Shown piece after piece: positions 35,959-44,545 of a stretch of DNA of 64,000 nt. Source of the DNA: Pullulanibacillus camelliae (lineage in GTDB: Bacteria > Bacillota > Bacilli > Bacillales > Sporolactobacillaceae). Numbering within the stretch: the first letter of the stretch is position 1; each line of letters opens with the position of its first letter. Both the position numbers and the translations under genes were made by a program. The stretch lies in contig NZ_BMIR01000003.1 in NCBI RefSeq assembly GCF_014642655.1, forward strand, positions 62,001 through 126,000. The letters run 5' to 3'. The notes under the pieces are model-generated. The model did no database searches. It was not told the DNA's origin and saw nothing but the letters and a program-made list of their open reading frames with translations.

Positions 35959-36080
35959 GAGTGCCGAATCTCGCGCCTTGCGCTCCAATCCACTTGACCA
36001 GGCACTGAAGCCTCTTTCATATTTCATGATGCTCTATACTAAGCAAGGACCGGGCATGCTTTTTGCCCGGTTTTTCTTAA
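35959..36080 (+). repeat. Dispersed repeat family A, copy 3 (5'-truncated)
   Basis: Only the 3' half of the element is present, starting GAGTGCCGAATCTCGCGCC and ending with the CCGGGC/GCCCGG hairpin and T5. The same junction sequence (GAGTGTTCCGAATCTCGCGCC) occurs inside copy 5. The preceding 35822-35958 has a short open frame without a start (QKDNYEKMKHYAKAM) that may be the end of a lost gene. Confidence 0.8.
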
Positions 36081-36083
36081 TGG

Positions 36084-36446
36084 TTACTTTTTAATAGAAA
36101 GGTTCATGAGAGTTAAAAAGATTACGATTGACATGCCTGCTACCATCGGCCAGACAAAGGGAGTGTGGGTCCCAGTGATGATGATTATTGCGCTGATAAC
36201 GATGATGGCAACCAGACTTGCAAGCAACAGCGGCTGGCTGTGAAAACGCTCCGATATCAAAAGAAAGTAATTGGCACCGACCAATAAATAAATCAACGCA
36301 GCAATGCCAAGAGCGATGGTGAAGGTGCGAAATTCGTTGAACTGGAGATTCTGCCAACCTCCGAGGAAATTCATCAACAATAATATCCCCATGATTGCGA
36401 AGAACGCACCACCTAGAGCATCAAGCGTTTTGACTGTTTTCAGCAT
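36084..36446 (-). CDS. Small four-helix membrane protein, unknown function
   Basis: 120 residues with four hydrophobic segments (about 10-30, 42-65, 72-90, 97-116) and little else; Lys at both ends. I recognise no family. AAGGGAGGA stands 8 bases before the ATG. It follows the secreted YiiX-like gene on the same strand after only 14 bp, so the two form an operon and may act together at the membrane. Confidence 0.65.
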   Translation of the reverse strand: MLKTVKTLDALGGAFFAIMGILLLMNFLGGWQNLQFNEFRTFTIALGIAALIYLLVGANYFLLISERFHSQPLLLASLVAIIVISAIIIITGTHTPFVWPMVAGMSIVIFLTLMNLSIKK

Positions 36447-36460
36447 TGAAAATTCCTCCC

Positions 36461-37336
36461 TTATTTGTAACTGGTGACTTTGTGAATCTTGTTGGGTTTA
36501 AAAGTTCCTTTGAAATTGCCTACCAACCCGTGGGGCGTGACAATATGTGTATATTCCGGCCATTTTTTTACCGAACTTTTTTTTGCGCCCCAGTAATAAG
36601 ATAAGTAAACATATTTAGAGCAATAGCTTGGGTCTTTATGATACAGATGGGTTGATATAAAGTAACTGGGTCTGGCTCCTTTATACATGTGGTGATAAGC
36701 GTATGATGCTGCATTTTTAGCATAGGTTGGATGTTTTTTGATGCGATACACGAGAACATAACTTGAACCTTTGGTATTCCTTTTAAAGAAATTTGCTTTA
36801 GTGTGATGATCGGATTTATGTCCTGGCCCCGTCATTTCTAATACATATTTTGAAGAGGTGGCGATGGCGGCATGCCCAATAAAATGGGAACTGCTGCTTC
36901 GGCCATAGACAACTAAAATGTCACCAGCCTTCATCTTGTAGCCGGTTTTGCCGTTCATCATCGGATGAACCCCGCTTTTTGTGGATTCGGGTCCCATGGC
37001 CGTAACATTTGTGGTCACGTCCCCTTTTAAGCCTGGTGCTTCCTGTTCGTAGTAATTATCGGCTGCGAATTCTTCAAAACTCCCTGTTTCCCCTGAGTTT
37101 AAATAGCGATGATAGGCAGGAACGATGACTTTCTCACACGTCTTTTCATATGCAGCTTTCGATTGTGTGATGATTTTTGCATCGGTTCCTTGCTGATATG
37201 TAGCAGGGCAATTGACGGTATGGTTATCGGTAGTTTCGACAGCATCTGCGTTGGCCATATTTTCGGAAAACAAAATCACGCTCAGCGCTAGACACATTAT
37301 CCAAACATGTTTCGTTATTTTCGGAGCTAATTGCAT
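36461..37336 (-). CDS. Secreted YiiX/NlpC-P60-like cysteine peptidase family protein
   Basis: 291 residues with a signal peptide (VWIMCLALSVILFSENMANA, cleavage near residue 31). From residue 135 it shows GDILVVYGRSS, then HFIGHAAIATSSKYVLEMTG, the start of a circularly permuted papain-like fold (YiiX/DUF830 group) with the catalytic His; the candidate catalytic Cys is in SYCSKYVYLSYYW near residue 240. Such proteins may cleave peptidoglycan or lipids at the cell surface. AGGAGAGG precedes the ATG. In an operon with a small membrane protein. Substrate unknown. Confidence 0.65.
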   Translation of the reverse strand: MQLAPKITKHVWIMCLALSVILFSENMANADAVETTDNHTVNCPATYQQGTDAKIITQSKAAYEKTCEKVIVPAYHRYLNSGETGSFEEFAADNYYEQEAPGLKGDVTTNVTAMGPESTKSGVHPMMNGKTGYKMKAGDILVVYGRSSSSHFIGHAAIATSSKYVLEMTGPGHKSDHHTKANFFKRNTKGSSYVLVYRIKKHPTYAKNAASYAYHHMYKGARPSYFISTHLYHKDPSYCSKYVYLSYYWGAKKSSVKKWPEYTHIVTPHGLVGNFKGTFKPNKIHKVTSYK

Positions 37337-37645
37337 TCAATCCTCTCCTATCTTTTTGTTTTCTCAAATCAATCGGTATCGCTTAGATAATTCAACGCTC
37401 CTTAATTTTTGAAAAAAATACTTTTCGATGTTATTGTAATACCTAATATTGGGAAGTCAATGATAATTTTTATAATTTGTGTAACTTGCTGCTTCATCAT
37501 ATTGGTATTTGGTAAATCAAGTTTTATGATAATAGACCTGCCTCCTTCAATGTCGGATTTCCCAAGTTTTTGCTGTCCTTAACAAATTTAAAATAGTTTT
37601 CAGGGTAGGGGTTTTATACATTGGATTAACTGACGGTAGCGTTTC

Positions 37646-37724
37646 AAACCGGTTTTGAGTGCCCCACACCGGAGGGGGCAGGAGATCGGTTTTTTTGTGT
37701 TTACCTTTTTCTAAAAAAGGTAAA
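37646..37724. other. Two consecutive hairpins upstream of the relaxase remnant
   Basis: First: AAACCG...GCCCC...GGGGC...CGGTTT followed by T7 (37646-37696), terminator-like. Second: TTTACCTTTTT-ctA-AAAAAGGTAAA (37700-37724). They lie upstream of the decayed mobilisation gene and may belong to the same former element. Otherwise 37337-37807 holds nothing clear. Confidence 0.5.
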
Positions 37725-37806
37725 GGTCTTATGTTTTTCGAGTGGCGGTTTTCCCACTTGATCCAGCGGATGCTGGAATGTTTATAGCCCTCGGCAGAGA
37801 CTTTTC

Positions 37807-37839
37807 ATTGTGATATGCAGCGAAGCGTGATGTCACAAT
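37807..37839 (+). other. Inverted repeat upstream of relaxase remnant (oriT-like?)
   Basis: ATTGTGA (37807-37813) and TCACAAT (37833-37839) form a perfect 7-bp inverted repeat 70 bp upstream of the decayed relaxase start. Placement is right for an origin of transfer, but no known nick site was recognised. Confidence 0.25.
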
Positions 37840-37907
37840 ACAAAAAAGGTTATTTTTACAAAGTAACAAACTTATTATACGCTTCTATCAAGCGAGGTGG
37901 TTCCGCA

Positions 37908-38320
37908 ATGGGGATGTCTGTTTCTCTTAAAAAAGCGACGAATAAAACCAACATCAAACATAATAATCTGGATTTAAATGACAAAGAAAAAGAGCGAAAT
38001 GCTCATATTGATTATTCGGAGTGAGCGACAATAAATATCTTGTTCAAAAAGACTTAAAGGAATATCAAGAAGAATTTGGGGAAGCATTGGAAAAATACAA
38101 TGCGAAACAAAAAAGAAACGACCGAAAAATAAATGATTATTATAAACACATTCAGTCGGGAAAAAAGACAGCACTCCAACAGGAAATGATTGTTCAAGTT
38201 GGAGATTTGAACGATTTTATTACACCTCTTACAAGGGGGCAGCGCAGAGAATCAGAAATAGACCTCCTTGAGCCGGTTAACTCAAATGGGAGGTCTATTT
38301 CTTTTCTTATGAAAAAGTAA
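37908..38320 (+). pseudogene. Frameshifted, truncated plasmid mobilisation (Mob/Pre-like) protein
   Basis: First part, from ATG 37908 behind GCGAGGTGG: MGMSVSLKKATNKTNIKHNN up to AHIDYSE, ending at 38024. Second part, in another frame from about 38021: SDNKYLVQKDLKEY, GEALEKYNAKQKRNDRKIND, MIVQVGDLNDF. Together they resemble the N-terminus (about 100 residues) of plasmid recombination/mobilisation proteins of Gram-positive plasmids. One frameshift near 38021 separates the pieces, and similarity stops after VGDLNDF (about 38220), so the catalytic part is gone. Family assignment is from memory of the sequence pattern. Confidence 0.6.
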
Positions 38321-38385
38321 AAGTATTGCCACGTGAGCTTGGAGAAAATCCAAACTCATTTAAAGTGTATAAACAAAGGGAACTA

Positions 38386-38646
38386 TTATCCGTGAAAATC
38401 ACCCGTGTTTTCATTGACTGTGACATAGGGATTCTTACCGGTGTCATTTTCCTTCACCCAAACTTCCCAATTTCCGTTTCCGATGTACTTATAGCGACGG
38501 GGTGTCATGTGATAAGCCTTATATAATTTATCTTCAAAGGTTTTCACCCAAGCCCCTGTTGGATGGCTACTCCCTAATTTTTCTGTATCCGTTATTTTTG
38601 TCGTATAGACAACTTTCTCGTAATAAGGAAGTATAACTTTTCGCTG
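38386..38646 (-). pseudogene. 3' fragment of an unknown protein gene
   Basis: A minus-strand frame of 86 codons before its stop at 38386, with no start codon at its 5' end and an in-frame TAG just upstream. It reads like a true protein: VILPYYEKVVYTTKITDTEK, TPRRYKYIGNGNWEVWVK, YVTVNENTGDFHG. The C-terminal part is typical of secreted or lipoprotein domains of Bacilli. Family not recognised. The plus-strand frame 38326-38526 is its antisense. Confidence 0.45.
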
Positions 38647-38654
38647 CTACTTCT

Positions 38655-38870
38655 TAGGGATAAGCTCATGACATGTGTTAAAAGGCTTTTGTCATTTGTC
38701 TTTTTGAAACGGGCTTTTGTTAACTGTCTCAGCCGTTTGTTGCGCTCAGACCGGCACTTGCCGCATGGATTCGTTCATTCGGAAACTTCAAGCTTTATTT
38801 GTTAATTTGGTTGAGGCATTTGTTAAAAGGAGCTGGCCTTTTGTTATCATGAGCTCTTCTAGGTAGAGGT
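38655..38870 (+). repeat. Degenerate tandem TTTTGTTAA repeats (family D), array 2
   Basis: Units such as TGTTAAAAGGCTTTTGTC, GGCTTTTGTTAACTGTC, GCCGTTTGTTGCGCTC, TTTATTTGTTAATTTGG, CATTTGTTAAAAGGAGC and CCTTTTGTTATCATG. Same kind of array as 20140-20445 in the opposite orientation. Non-coding. Confidence 0.55.
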
Positions 38871-38987
38871 CTCTTTTTGGTGTTTTTATGCGCTTACCCC
38901 TAGCCCTCATTCTATTTGTGAATATAGTGTTTATAAGCAATGGAAAGCTGATTTATCAATAAAATAGTAGGGACAAGGGTGAGGGAG

Positions 38988-41366
38988 ATGTCGGGCTCTT
39001 ATTTACTGGAGTTAGAAAGATGGCAGGTGAAAAATGACGGTACAGATGCGGAAAATAGTACATTAGGGATCAATCGAGCCTTAAATTGGGCGGGAAAACA
39101 AGGGTTTACTCGGTTTATATTGCCAAAAGGGATTTACTTAATAGATGAGACGCGGCCGGTCGAGCCTCAAAGCTATATGGCATTAGATTTGGGTGGATCG
39201 ACATTAAGAATGAGAGACAATGGATTAAGCAGCTATGCTGTTGTCTCTTTTCGCAGGAACCAACAATTTGCTAGACTTACTAATGGCAGAATAGAAGGCG
39301 ATCGCTTTACGCACGATTACTCAAGTGGGGGAACGCATGAGTTTGGTGTGGGTGTCCAATTACAATATGGTGGACAGCAGCTCTCCATAGATAATCTGGA
39401 AATTTTTAATATGACAGGGGATGGGCTTATTGCCATTACCTCTTTTGGAGGGATTGGTGGTGTAGGGATGCCACCGCTTGCAGGGAATCTTGAGTCAGGA
39501 GGGATTAATCTTATTGATGGTACTTTAATGAATGAGGCTGATCGCATTCGCACTAAAGTGATGTTGCCAATTGTTGATGCTCTTAAAAACTCAGGTTTTT
39601 TTGGTTTATATGGGGACAGTTACGGAGGGATTGGTACAGAAGTGACAACTGATCTTTATGATGTCATCTTTTATAAGGAGGATGAGTCTTTATTAACAGC
39701 AAAGACGGACATCCATTTCTTTGATGAAGTCCCCTTGCCACAAGATGCCGCCTTTGCAAAGGTCGTGTTACATCAAAGCATAGTTCCCTCGGCAAGTGGA
39801 TGTCGTCTGATTGTAAGGACGCCACAATTTCCGAAGCATGTCTCTATTGAAAAATGCCATATTCATGATTGCCGCCGTTTAGGGATTACGATGGCAGGAG
39901 CAAAGTACGTATCGATTCGAGAATGTGATATTCACGATATAAGTGGAACGGCTCCCCAAGGGGCAATTGATATTGAAGATGGCTATGCTATTAATCAGTA
40001 TATTTATATTGATAATAATAGTATCTATGCTAATAAAAATTACAATATCATCGCTGTGGCAGGGCGCCATATTAGTGTCACAAATAATCGCCTTCAAGAT
40101 GGCATTTTCACAATTAATTCAGGTGTCAATGAGGCCATTGTGGATAACAATTACTTCAACAACACAGGACCGCGGTTAGAAGGCGCGACTCTTTTTTCAA
40201 ATAATGTTTTGCTTAATTCACGGATGCGGCTACTTGGAGCAGGAAATGTCCTTATTGATCATTGCTTTTTTCATAACACGCCACTGAACTTTAATAACAC
40301 AAAAGCTTTTGTCGCCCAAGTGGCTCATTGTAAATTTCTTTTTGATGATGATTTTATTACTGCTACGGTTAATCCAGGGTCTCCGTTAATTTTTAGCGCT
40401 GAGCCGCAAAAGCTTTCGGATTGCCAGTTTGAAGGAGGGGGGACAGAGGCTTTTACAACTGTTCCAGTAGGCGCTCACGACTGGCTGCTTAACAATGTTT
40501 CATTTCTTCATATACGGCATATGTCAAATCGCATCACGAGGCTTCCGGCTGGAACATACAACTCTTGCACATTTGTTGACTGTGGAAGGTTAGGAGAAGT
40601 AGCCAATCCTACGCAAACAGACTACACTTTTACAGGGTGTCACTTTGAGTGGGGAGGCTATAGCTTGTTTTACATGGGACCGCAGGATAAGGTCTCTTCT
40701 TTTAAGGTCAAGGGCTGTCAATTTCAATGTGATGGCACGGGGCAGGCGTTTTTCCTTAAAGGAAATTGGGGACGCCTAGAGGTCACTGACAATCATTTTA
40801 ATTACACAACGGCGTCAAATGATACCATGATTCAACTATGGAGTACATTAGCTGCGGATAGCGTCCTTTTGTCTCGCAATACCTTTATAGCAGTGAATTC
40901 ACATCCTGTGGTGAATGCCGCGGACTCCCCATCTGTTCCGCTGATTTTTGAAGATAACACGCTTATTCATGCAGAAGTGAAGCTTAATGATCTTCATGAA
41001 AAGCGCAATAATCGCTTTGATGGTGCCTATGATCCCTATAATGTCTTGGAGACAGAGCCGTCTACAGGTTTTTTCAAAGTAGGGCAAGTGATTAAAAATG
41101 CCAGTCCTCAGCCTGGAGAGTATTTTGGATGGGTATGTGTGACAGAGGGCTTTGCAACAACAATCTCCTGGCAACCTCTTCATCAATTTGTGGTCAATGC
41201 TCGCGTATATGCTAATGGCAATGTCTATCAATGCACGAAAGCGGGAACGACTAGCAGCATAGCACCTAGTCAAAAGCAAGGGACGGTCACAGATGGAACC
41301 GTAACATGGGAGTGGTTGGGTGCCCATGCAGTGTTTGCCCGCTTTGGTTCAATAGAAGAAAAATAA
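38988..41366 (+). CDS. Right-handed parallel beta-helix protein, phage tail-spike/pectate-lyase-like
   Basis: 792 residues. The N-terminus (DGTDAENSTLGINRALNWAG...FILPKGIYLID) is the pectate-lyase superfamily head found in phage tail spikes and glycan lyases. Residues about 260-690 carry short repeats of N/D-rich turns (HIHDCRRLGI, IYIDNNSIYANKNYN, SVTNNRLQDGIF) that form the coils of a beta-helix. The C-terminus (VNARVYANGNVYQCTKAGTT, GTVTDGTVTWEW) is a small module common at the ends of phage fibre proteins. No signal peptide; no other phage genes nearby, so it is an orphan, probably phage-derived. ATG 38988 is 8 bases behind AAGGG. Confidence 0.75.
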   Translation: MSGSYLLELERWQVKNDGTDAENSTLGINRALNWAGKQGFTRFILPKGIYLIDETRPVEPQSYMALDLGGSTLRMRDNGLSSYAVVSFRRNQQFARLTNGRIEGDRFTHDYSSGGTHEFGVGVQLQYGGQQLSIDNLEIFNMTGDGLIAITSFGGIGGVGMPPLAGNLESGGINLIDGTLMNEADRIRTKVMLPIVDALKNSGFFGLYGDSYGGIGTEVTTDLYDVIFYKEDESLLTAKTDIHFFDEVPLPQDAAFAKVVLHQSIVPSASGCRLIVRTPQFPKHVSIEKCHIHDCRRLGITMAGAKYVSIRECDIHDISGTAPQGAIDIEDGYAINQYIYIDNNSIYANKNYNIIAVAGRHISVTNNRLQDGIFTINSGVNEAIVDNNYFNNTGPRLEGATLFSNNVLLNSRMRLLGAGNVLIDHCFFHNTPLNFNNTKAFVAQVAHCKFLFDDDFITATVNPGSPLIFSAEPQKLSDCQFEGGGTEAFTTVPVGAHDWLLNNVSFLHIRHMSNRITRLPAGTYNSCTFVDCGRLGEVANPTQTDYTFTGCHFEWGGYSLFYMGPQDKVSSFKVKGCQFQCDGTGQAFFLKGNWGRLEVTDNHFNYTTASNDTMIQLWSTLAADSVLLSRNTFIAVNSHPVVNAADSPSVPLIFEDNTLIHAEVKLNDLHEKRNNRFDGAYDPYNVLETEPSTGFFKVGQVIKNASPQPGEYFGWVCVTEGFATTISWQPLHQFVVNARVYANGNVYQCTKAGTTSSIAPSQKQGTVTDGTVTWEWLGAHAVFARFGSIEEK

Positions 41367-41495
41367 AGAAAGTAAATCCTCTTGTTCATGCGAAAGGGCT
41401 GATACCTCTAGTGAAGGGATATTGGCCTTTTTCTATGGATAAGTTGCCGCGAATCATGTACTATTCATTTCAAAGAAGCATTACAGGAGGAGGGA

Positions 41496-42236
41496 TTGGA
41501 TTTGCTAGAGACTTATTTCGATAAGGTGAAGGAGCACATGCAAAACATTGAAAAGCATGAGATCACGCAGCTAAAAAAGGGTGCCCAAAAGGTGGCTGCG
41601 GCTATTAAACAGGGTGGGATTGTCCAATTGTTTGGCTGTGGTCACTCTCATTTATTAACGGAGGAAGTCTTTTATCGTGCGGGAGGTTTAGCGCCGATTA
41701 AACCGCTACTGATTGAACCACTGATGCTCCATGAGGGAGCTGTCACCTCATCAAGATTGGAGAAACAAAATGACTATGCACAAGCTTTTATGAGGGAGCA
41801 AGATATTCGTCAAGAGGATGTGGTCATCGTGATTTCCACTTCTGGTCGCAATCCTGTTCCGATTGATGTGGCTTTGTTTGCCAAAGAAAAAGGGGCTTAT
41901 GTGATCGGCATCACTTCTTTGGCGTATGCTGGAACTCTGCCTTCTAAGCATAAAGAGGGGCACACACTCTCTACGGTTGTCGACTTGGTGATTGATAATC
42001 ATTCAGTGACTGGTGATGCGGTTTTATCCTATGAACAGGTTGCCGTCCCCTTTGCTCCCACCTCCACAGTTATTGGAGCCATGCTGTTAAATGGTCTGTT
42101 TGCAGAGGTGATCAAGCTTTTGGTAGATCAGGGCATTGATCCTCCAATCTTTTTAAGTGGGAACATTGATGGAGCTGAACTGCATAATAATGCGCTTGTT
42201 AATCGGTACAAATCTCGGATCCCTTTGTTTCAATAG
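41496..42236 (+). CDS. SIS-domain sugar isomerase-like protein (UPF0309)
   Basis: A 246-residue protein with one SIS domain: GGIVQLFGCGHSHLLTEE and VVIVISTSGRNPVPIDVALFAKEKG bind the phosphosugar. The length and the C-terminal FAEVIKLLVDQGIDPPIFLSGNIDGA match UPF0309 proteins, which are related to phosphosugar isomerases and MurNAc-6-P etherase-type enzymes; the reaction is not established. The start is TTG 41496 behind GGAGG (a second TTG at 41502 is possible). Its 3' end overlaps the convergent regulator gene by 38 bp. Confidence 0.85.
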   Translation: MDLLETYFDKVKEHMQNIEKHEITQLKKGAQKVAAAIKQGGIVQLFGCGHSHLLTEEVFYRAGGLAPIKPLLIEPLMLHEGAVTSSRLEKQNDYAQAFMREQDIRQEDVVIVISTSGRNPVPIDVALFAKEKGAYVIGITSLAYAGTLPSKHKEGHTLSTVVDLVIDNHSVTGDAVLSYEQVAVPFAPTSTVIGAMLLNGLFAEVIKLLVDQGIDPPIFLSGNIDGAELHNNALVNRYKSRIPLFQ

Positions 42237-43116
42237 TTTTGTTTTTCTTTGTGGTGCGGTTTGATCGCATCCTGTGTCCCGCCTGATCAAATAAACGTTT
42301 AAGCTTGAGTTCAGTATCTGTACCCTCAATGGGGGTATAAACGCTGCAACGTAGATCGGCAGTTCCCTGAACTTGTAGCGAGGTGAGATTAAAGAACATC
42401 TTGCCAGCCTTTGAATGACGGAATTCAATTTGCAAGTCAGGAGCAGAATGGACGCCGCTTTGGTTCCAGAGTTTGTTAAAATCAGAATAAGAGCTTTCCA
42501 TCTTTTTAATAAATTCGCCATACCAGGAGTCGGCAACATATTGTCCGTAATAGGTTCGAAAAATAGATAAAAAACCTTTGACAAAATGCTCCCAATTGGC
42601 AGCTAAGGCTCTGAATTCCTTTCGAGCGAATACCAATTCAATAAGATTTCGCTCTTCTGGAGGAATCCTTTCAAATTCGACGAAAACGTGAGAAGCTGCC
42701 TGATTCCAGCCAACAATATTACATCTCCTATCAGACACAATGGTTGGGCAGTATTGCAGTTCCTCTAGAATCTTATGAAGCGATTCTGGAATATCGATTT
42801 CTTCATGCTCCATAAAGACTGTTCTGGTACTATCTTCTAAAGCAAGGGCAAAGAGATATTTGCGCTCATCCGCATTCAGCTTCAACGCGTTGGCAACAGA
42901 TTCGAGGACTGAGGACGAGACCTTGATTTCTCTCCCTTGTTCCAACCACGTATACCATGTGGTACTGACGTTGGCAAGCTGGGCGACTTCCTCTCGTCTG
43001 AGCCCCGGAGTTCTTCTTCGAGGCCCTTCGGGAAGTCCTACCATATGAGGATGGATCTTAGCACGTCGGGCTTTTAGAAATTCAGATAATTCCTGGAGTC
43101 TTTCTTCACGTTCCAT
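42199..43116 (-). CDS. Helix-turn-helix regulator with MmyB-like ligand domain
   Basis: 305 residues. The N-terminal XRE helix-turn-helix with the group's RRTPGLRREEVAQLANVSTTWYTWLEQGR (about residues 33-61) is followed by an MmyB-like PAS-fold ligand domain (CNIVGWNQAASHVFVEFERIPPEERNLIELVF). MmyB-type regulators bind fatty-acid-like ligands and often sit beside their targets. Here the gene is divergent from a FabF-like gene with 120 bp between, so control of that gene by an acyl ligand is plausible. AGGAGAG precedes the ATG. Confidence 0.88.
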   Translation of the reverse strand: MEREERLQELSEFLKARRAKIHPHMVGLPEGPRRRTPGLRREEVAQLANVSTTWYTWLEQGREIKVSSSVLESVANALKLNADERKYLFALALEDSTRTVFMEHEEIDIPESLHKILEELQYCPTIVSDRRCNIVGWNQAASHVFVEFERIPPEERNLIELVFARKEFRALAANWEHFVKGFLSIFRTYYGQYVADSWYGEFIKKMESSYSDFNKLWNQSGVHSAPDLQIEFRHSKAGKMFFNLTSLQVQGTADLRCSVYTPIEGTDTELKLKRLFDQAGHRMRSNRTTKKNKTIETKGSEICTD

Positions 43117-43236
43117 GGAAATTCTCTCCTATCTCAGTCAATTATTATAGTGCTTATTATACTATGATAAACGCTAACTTGTAATAGGATAAAATATTGA
43201 TAAAATAAATACTAAAAGCAATGAGGAGGTTGTCCT

Positions 43237-44475
43237 ATGGATAGAGTCGTTGTCACAGGAATGGGTGTTATTTCACCTGTTGGACTTAATGTAGATACAT
43301 TTTGGAAAAATATTAAAGAAGGGCAATCAGGGATTTCTACTATAGATACTTTTGATATTACAGATTTTAAAGTTAAAATTGCAGGTCTTGTCCGTGACTT
43401 TGATGCTGCTGGGAGATGGGGGCGAAAAGAAGCACGAAAGATGGACCTGTATTGTCAGTATGCCTTAGCTGCTGCTGAAGAAGCTGTTGAGAATTCGGGG
43501 TTAGATCTTGATGCTATTGATCAAGAGCGCCTAGGTGTTTATGTCGGCTCAGGTATTGGTGGGATTAATACCCTTATTGATAATCTATACCAATATCAAA
43601 AGCGGGGACCTGGAAGAGTGAGCCCTAGCCTTGTCCCAATGATGATTGCTAATATGGCTTCTGCCCAAATTAGCATTCGTTTTGGTGCACGCGGGCCATC
43701 GATGTCACCTGTTACGGCGTGTTCCATTGGAAATACTGCCATTGGTGAAGCGTTTAATGCGATTCGCTATGGTGATGCGGATATCATGATAGCTGGTGGC
43801 GCTGAAGCAGCTATTACACCGATTTCTTTAGCCAGCTTTAGTAATGCGACGGCACTTTCTACGCGTAATGAAGAGCCAACAAAAGCCAGTCGGCCGTTTG
43901 ATGGCAATCGTGATGGATTTGTCATGGCTGAGGGGGCAGGTATTCTTGTTATAGAGTCCCTAGAGCATGCCCTTCGCAGACATGCACACATTTATGGTGA
44001 AGTCATTGGTTACGGCTCTAGCTCAGATGCATATCATGTCGTCGCCTCTCATCCAGAAGGGGAGGGGGCTTATCTTGCGATGAAAAATGCTTTAAAGAAA
44101 GCAGCTATTACCCCACAGGATGTGGATGTGATTAGTGCCCATGCGACAAGTACACTTGTAGGTGATGCCTCTGAGACAAAGGCGATTAAGCGTTTGTTTG
44201 CAGAACATGCTTATAAAGTACCAATCACCGCTAACAAATCAATGACAGGGCATATGTTTGGCGCGGCTGGTGGAGCAGAAGCAATTGCTTTATTAAGAAC
44301 ATTAGAAGAAGGCCTGATTCCACCAACCATTAATCAAGAACAGTCCGATCCAGAATGTGACTTGGATTATGTTCCTAATATAGCTCGGAAACAAGACGTT
44401 ACGATCGGTATTTCTAATTCCTTTGGTTTCGGTGGACATAATGCCAGCCTCGTTTTAAAACGCTACGTTGAATAA
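43237..44475 (+). CDS. fabF: Beta-ketoacyl-ACP synthase II (FabF) paralogue
   Basis: A 412-residue thiolase-fold condensing enzyme for chain elongation in fatty acid synthesis. The Cys-His-His triad is present: TACSIGN (Cys162), SAHATSTLVGD and NKSMTGHMFGAAGG. Around the Cys, SIGNTAIG replaces the usual ATGTNAIG, and AHATST replaces AHGTST, so this is a diverged copy, not the housekeeping enzyme. AGGAGG lies 7 bases before ATG 43237. Divergent from an MmyB-type regulator and followed by its own terminator. It could elongate unusual acyl chains; the cyclohexane-type cluster 9 kb away makes this worth testing. Confidence 0.88.
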   Translation: MDRVVVTGMGVISPVGLNVDTFWKNIKEGQSGISTIDTFDITDFKVKIAGLVRDFDAAGRWGRKEARKMDLYCQYALAAAEEAVENSGLDLDAIDQERLGVYVGSGIGGINTLIDNLYQYQKRGPGRVSPSLVPMMIANMASAQISIRFGARGPSMSPVTACSIGNTAIGEAFNAIRYGDADIMIAGGAEAAITPISLASFSNATALSTRNEEPTKASRPFDGNRDGFVMAEGAGILVIESLEHALRRHAHIYGEVIGYGSSSDAYHVVASHPEGEGAYLAMKNALKKAAITPQDVDVISAHATSTLVGDASETKAIKRLFAEHAYKVPITANKSMTGHMFGAAGGAEAIALLRTLEEGLIPPTINQEQSDPECDLDYVPNIARKQDVTIGISNSFGFGGHNASLVLKRYVE

Positions 44476-44491
44476 ACAAATGATAGGGTGC

Positions 44492-44526
44492 AAAAAGACT
44501 GCTTTGATTCTAGAAGCAGTCTTTTT
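44492..44526. terminator. Bidirectional terminator between fabF and a convergent gene
   Basis: AAAAAGACTGCTT pairs with AGCAGTCTTTTT; A- and T-tracts allow use from both sides. Confidence 0.88.
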
Positions 44527-44545
44527 GTATGTAAAAGAGTAACGA

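Noticed and set aside
38326-38526. Plus-strand 66-codon frame
   Set aside because: Antisense of the better protein-like fragment on the minus strand; no ribosome binding site.
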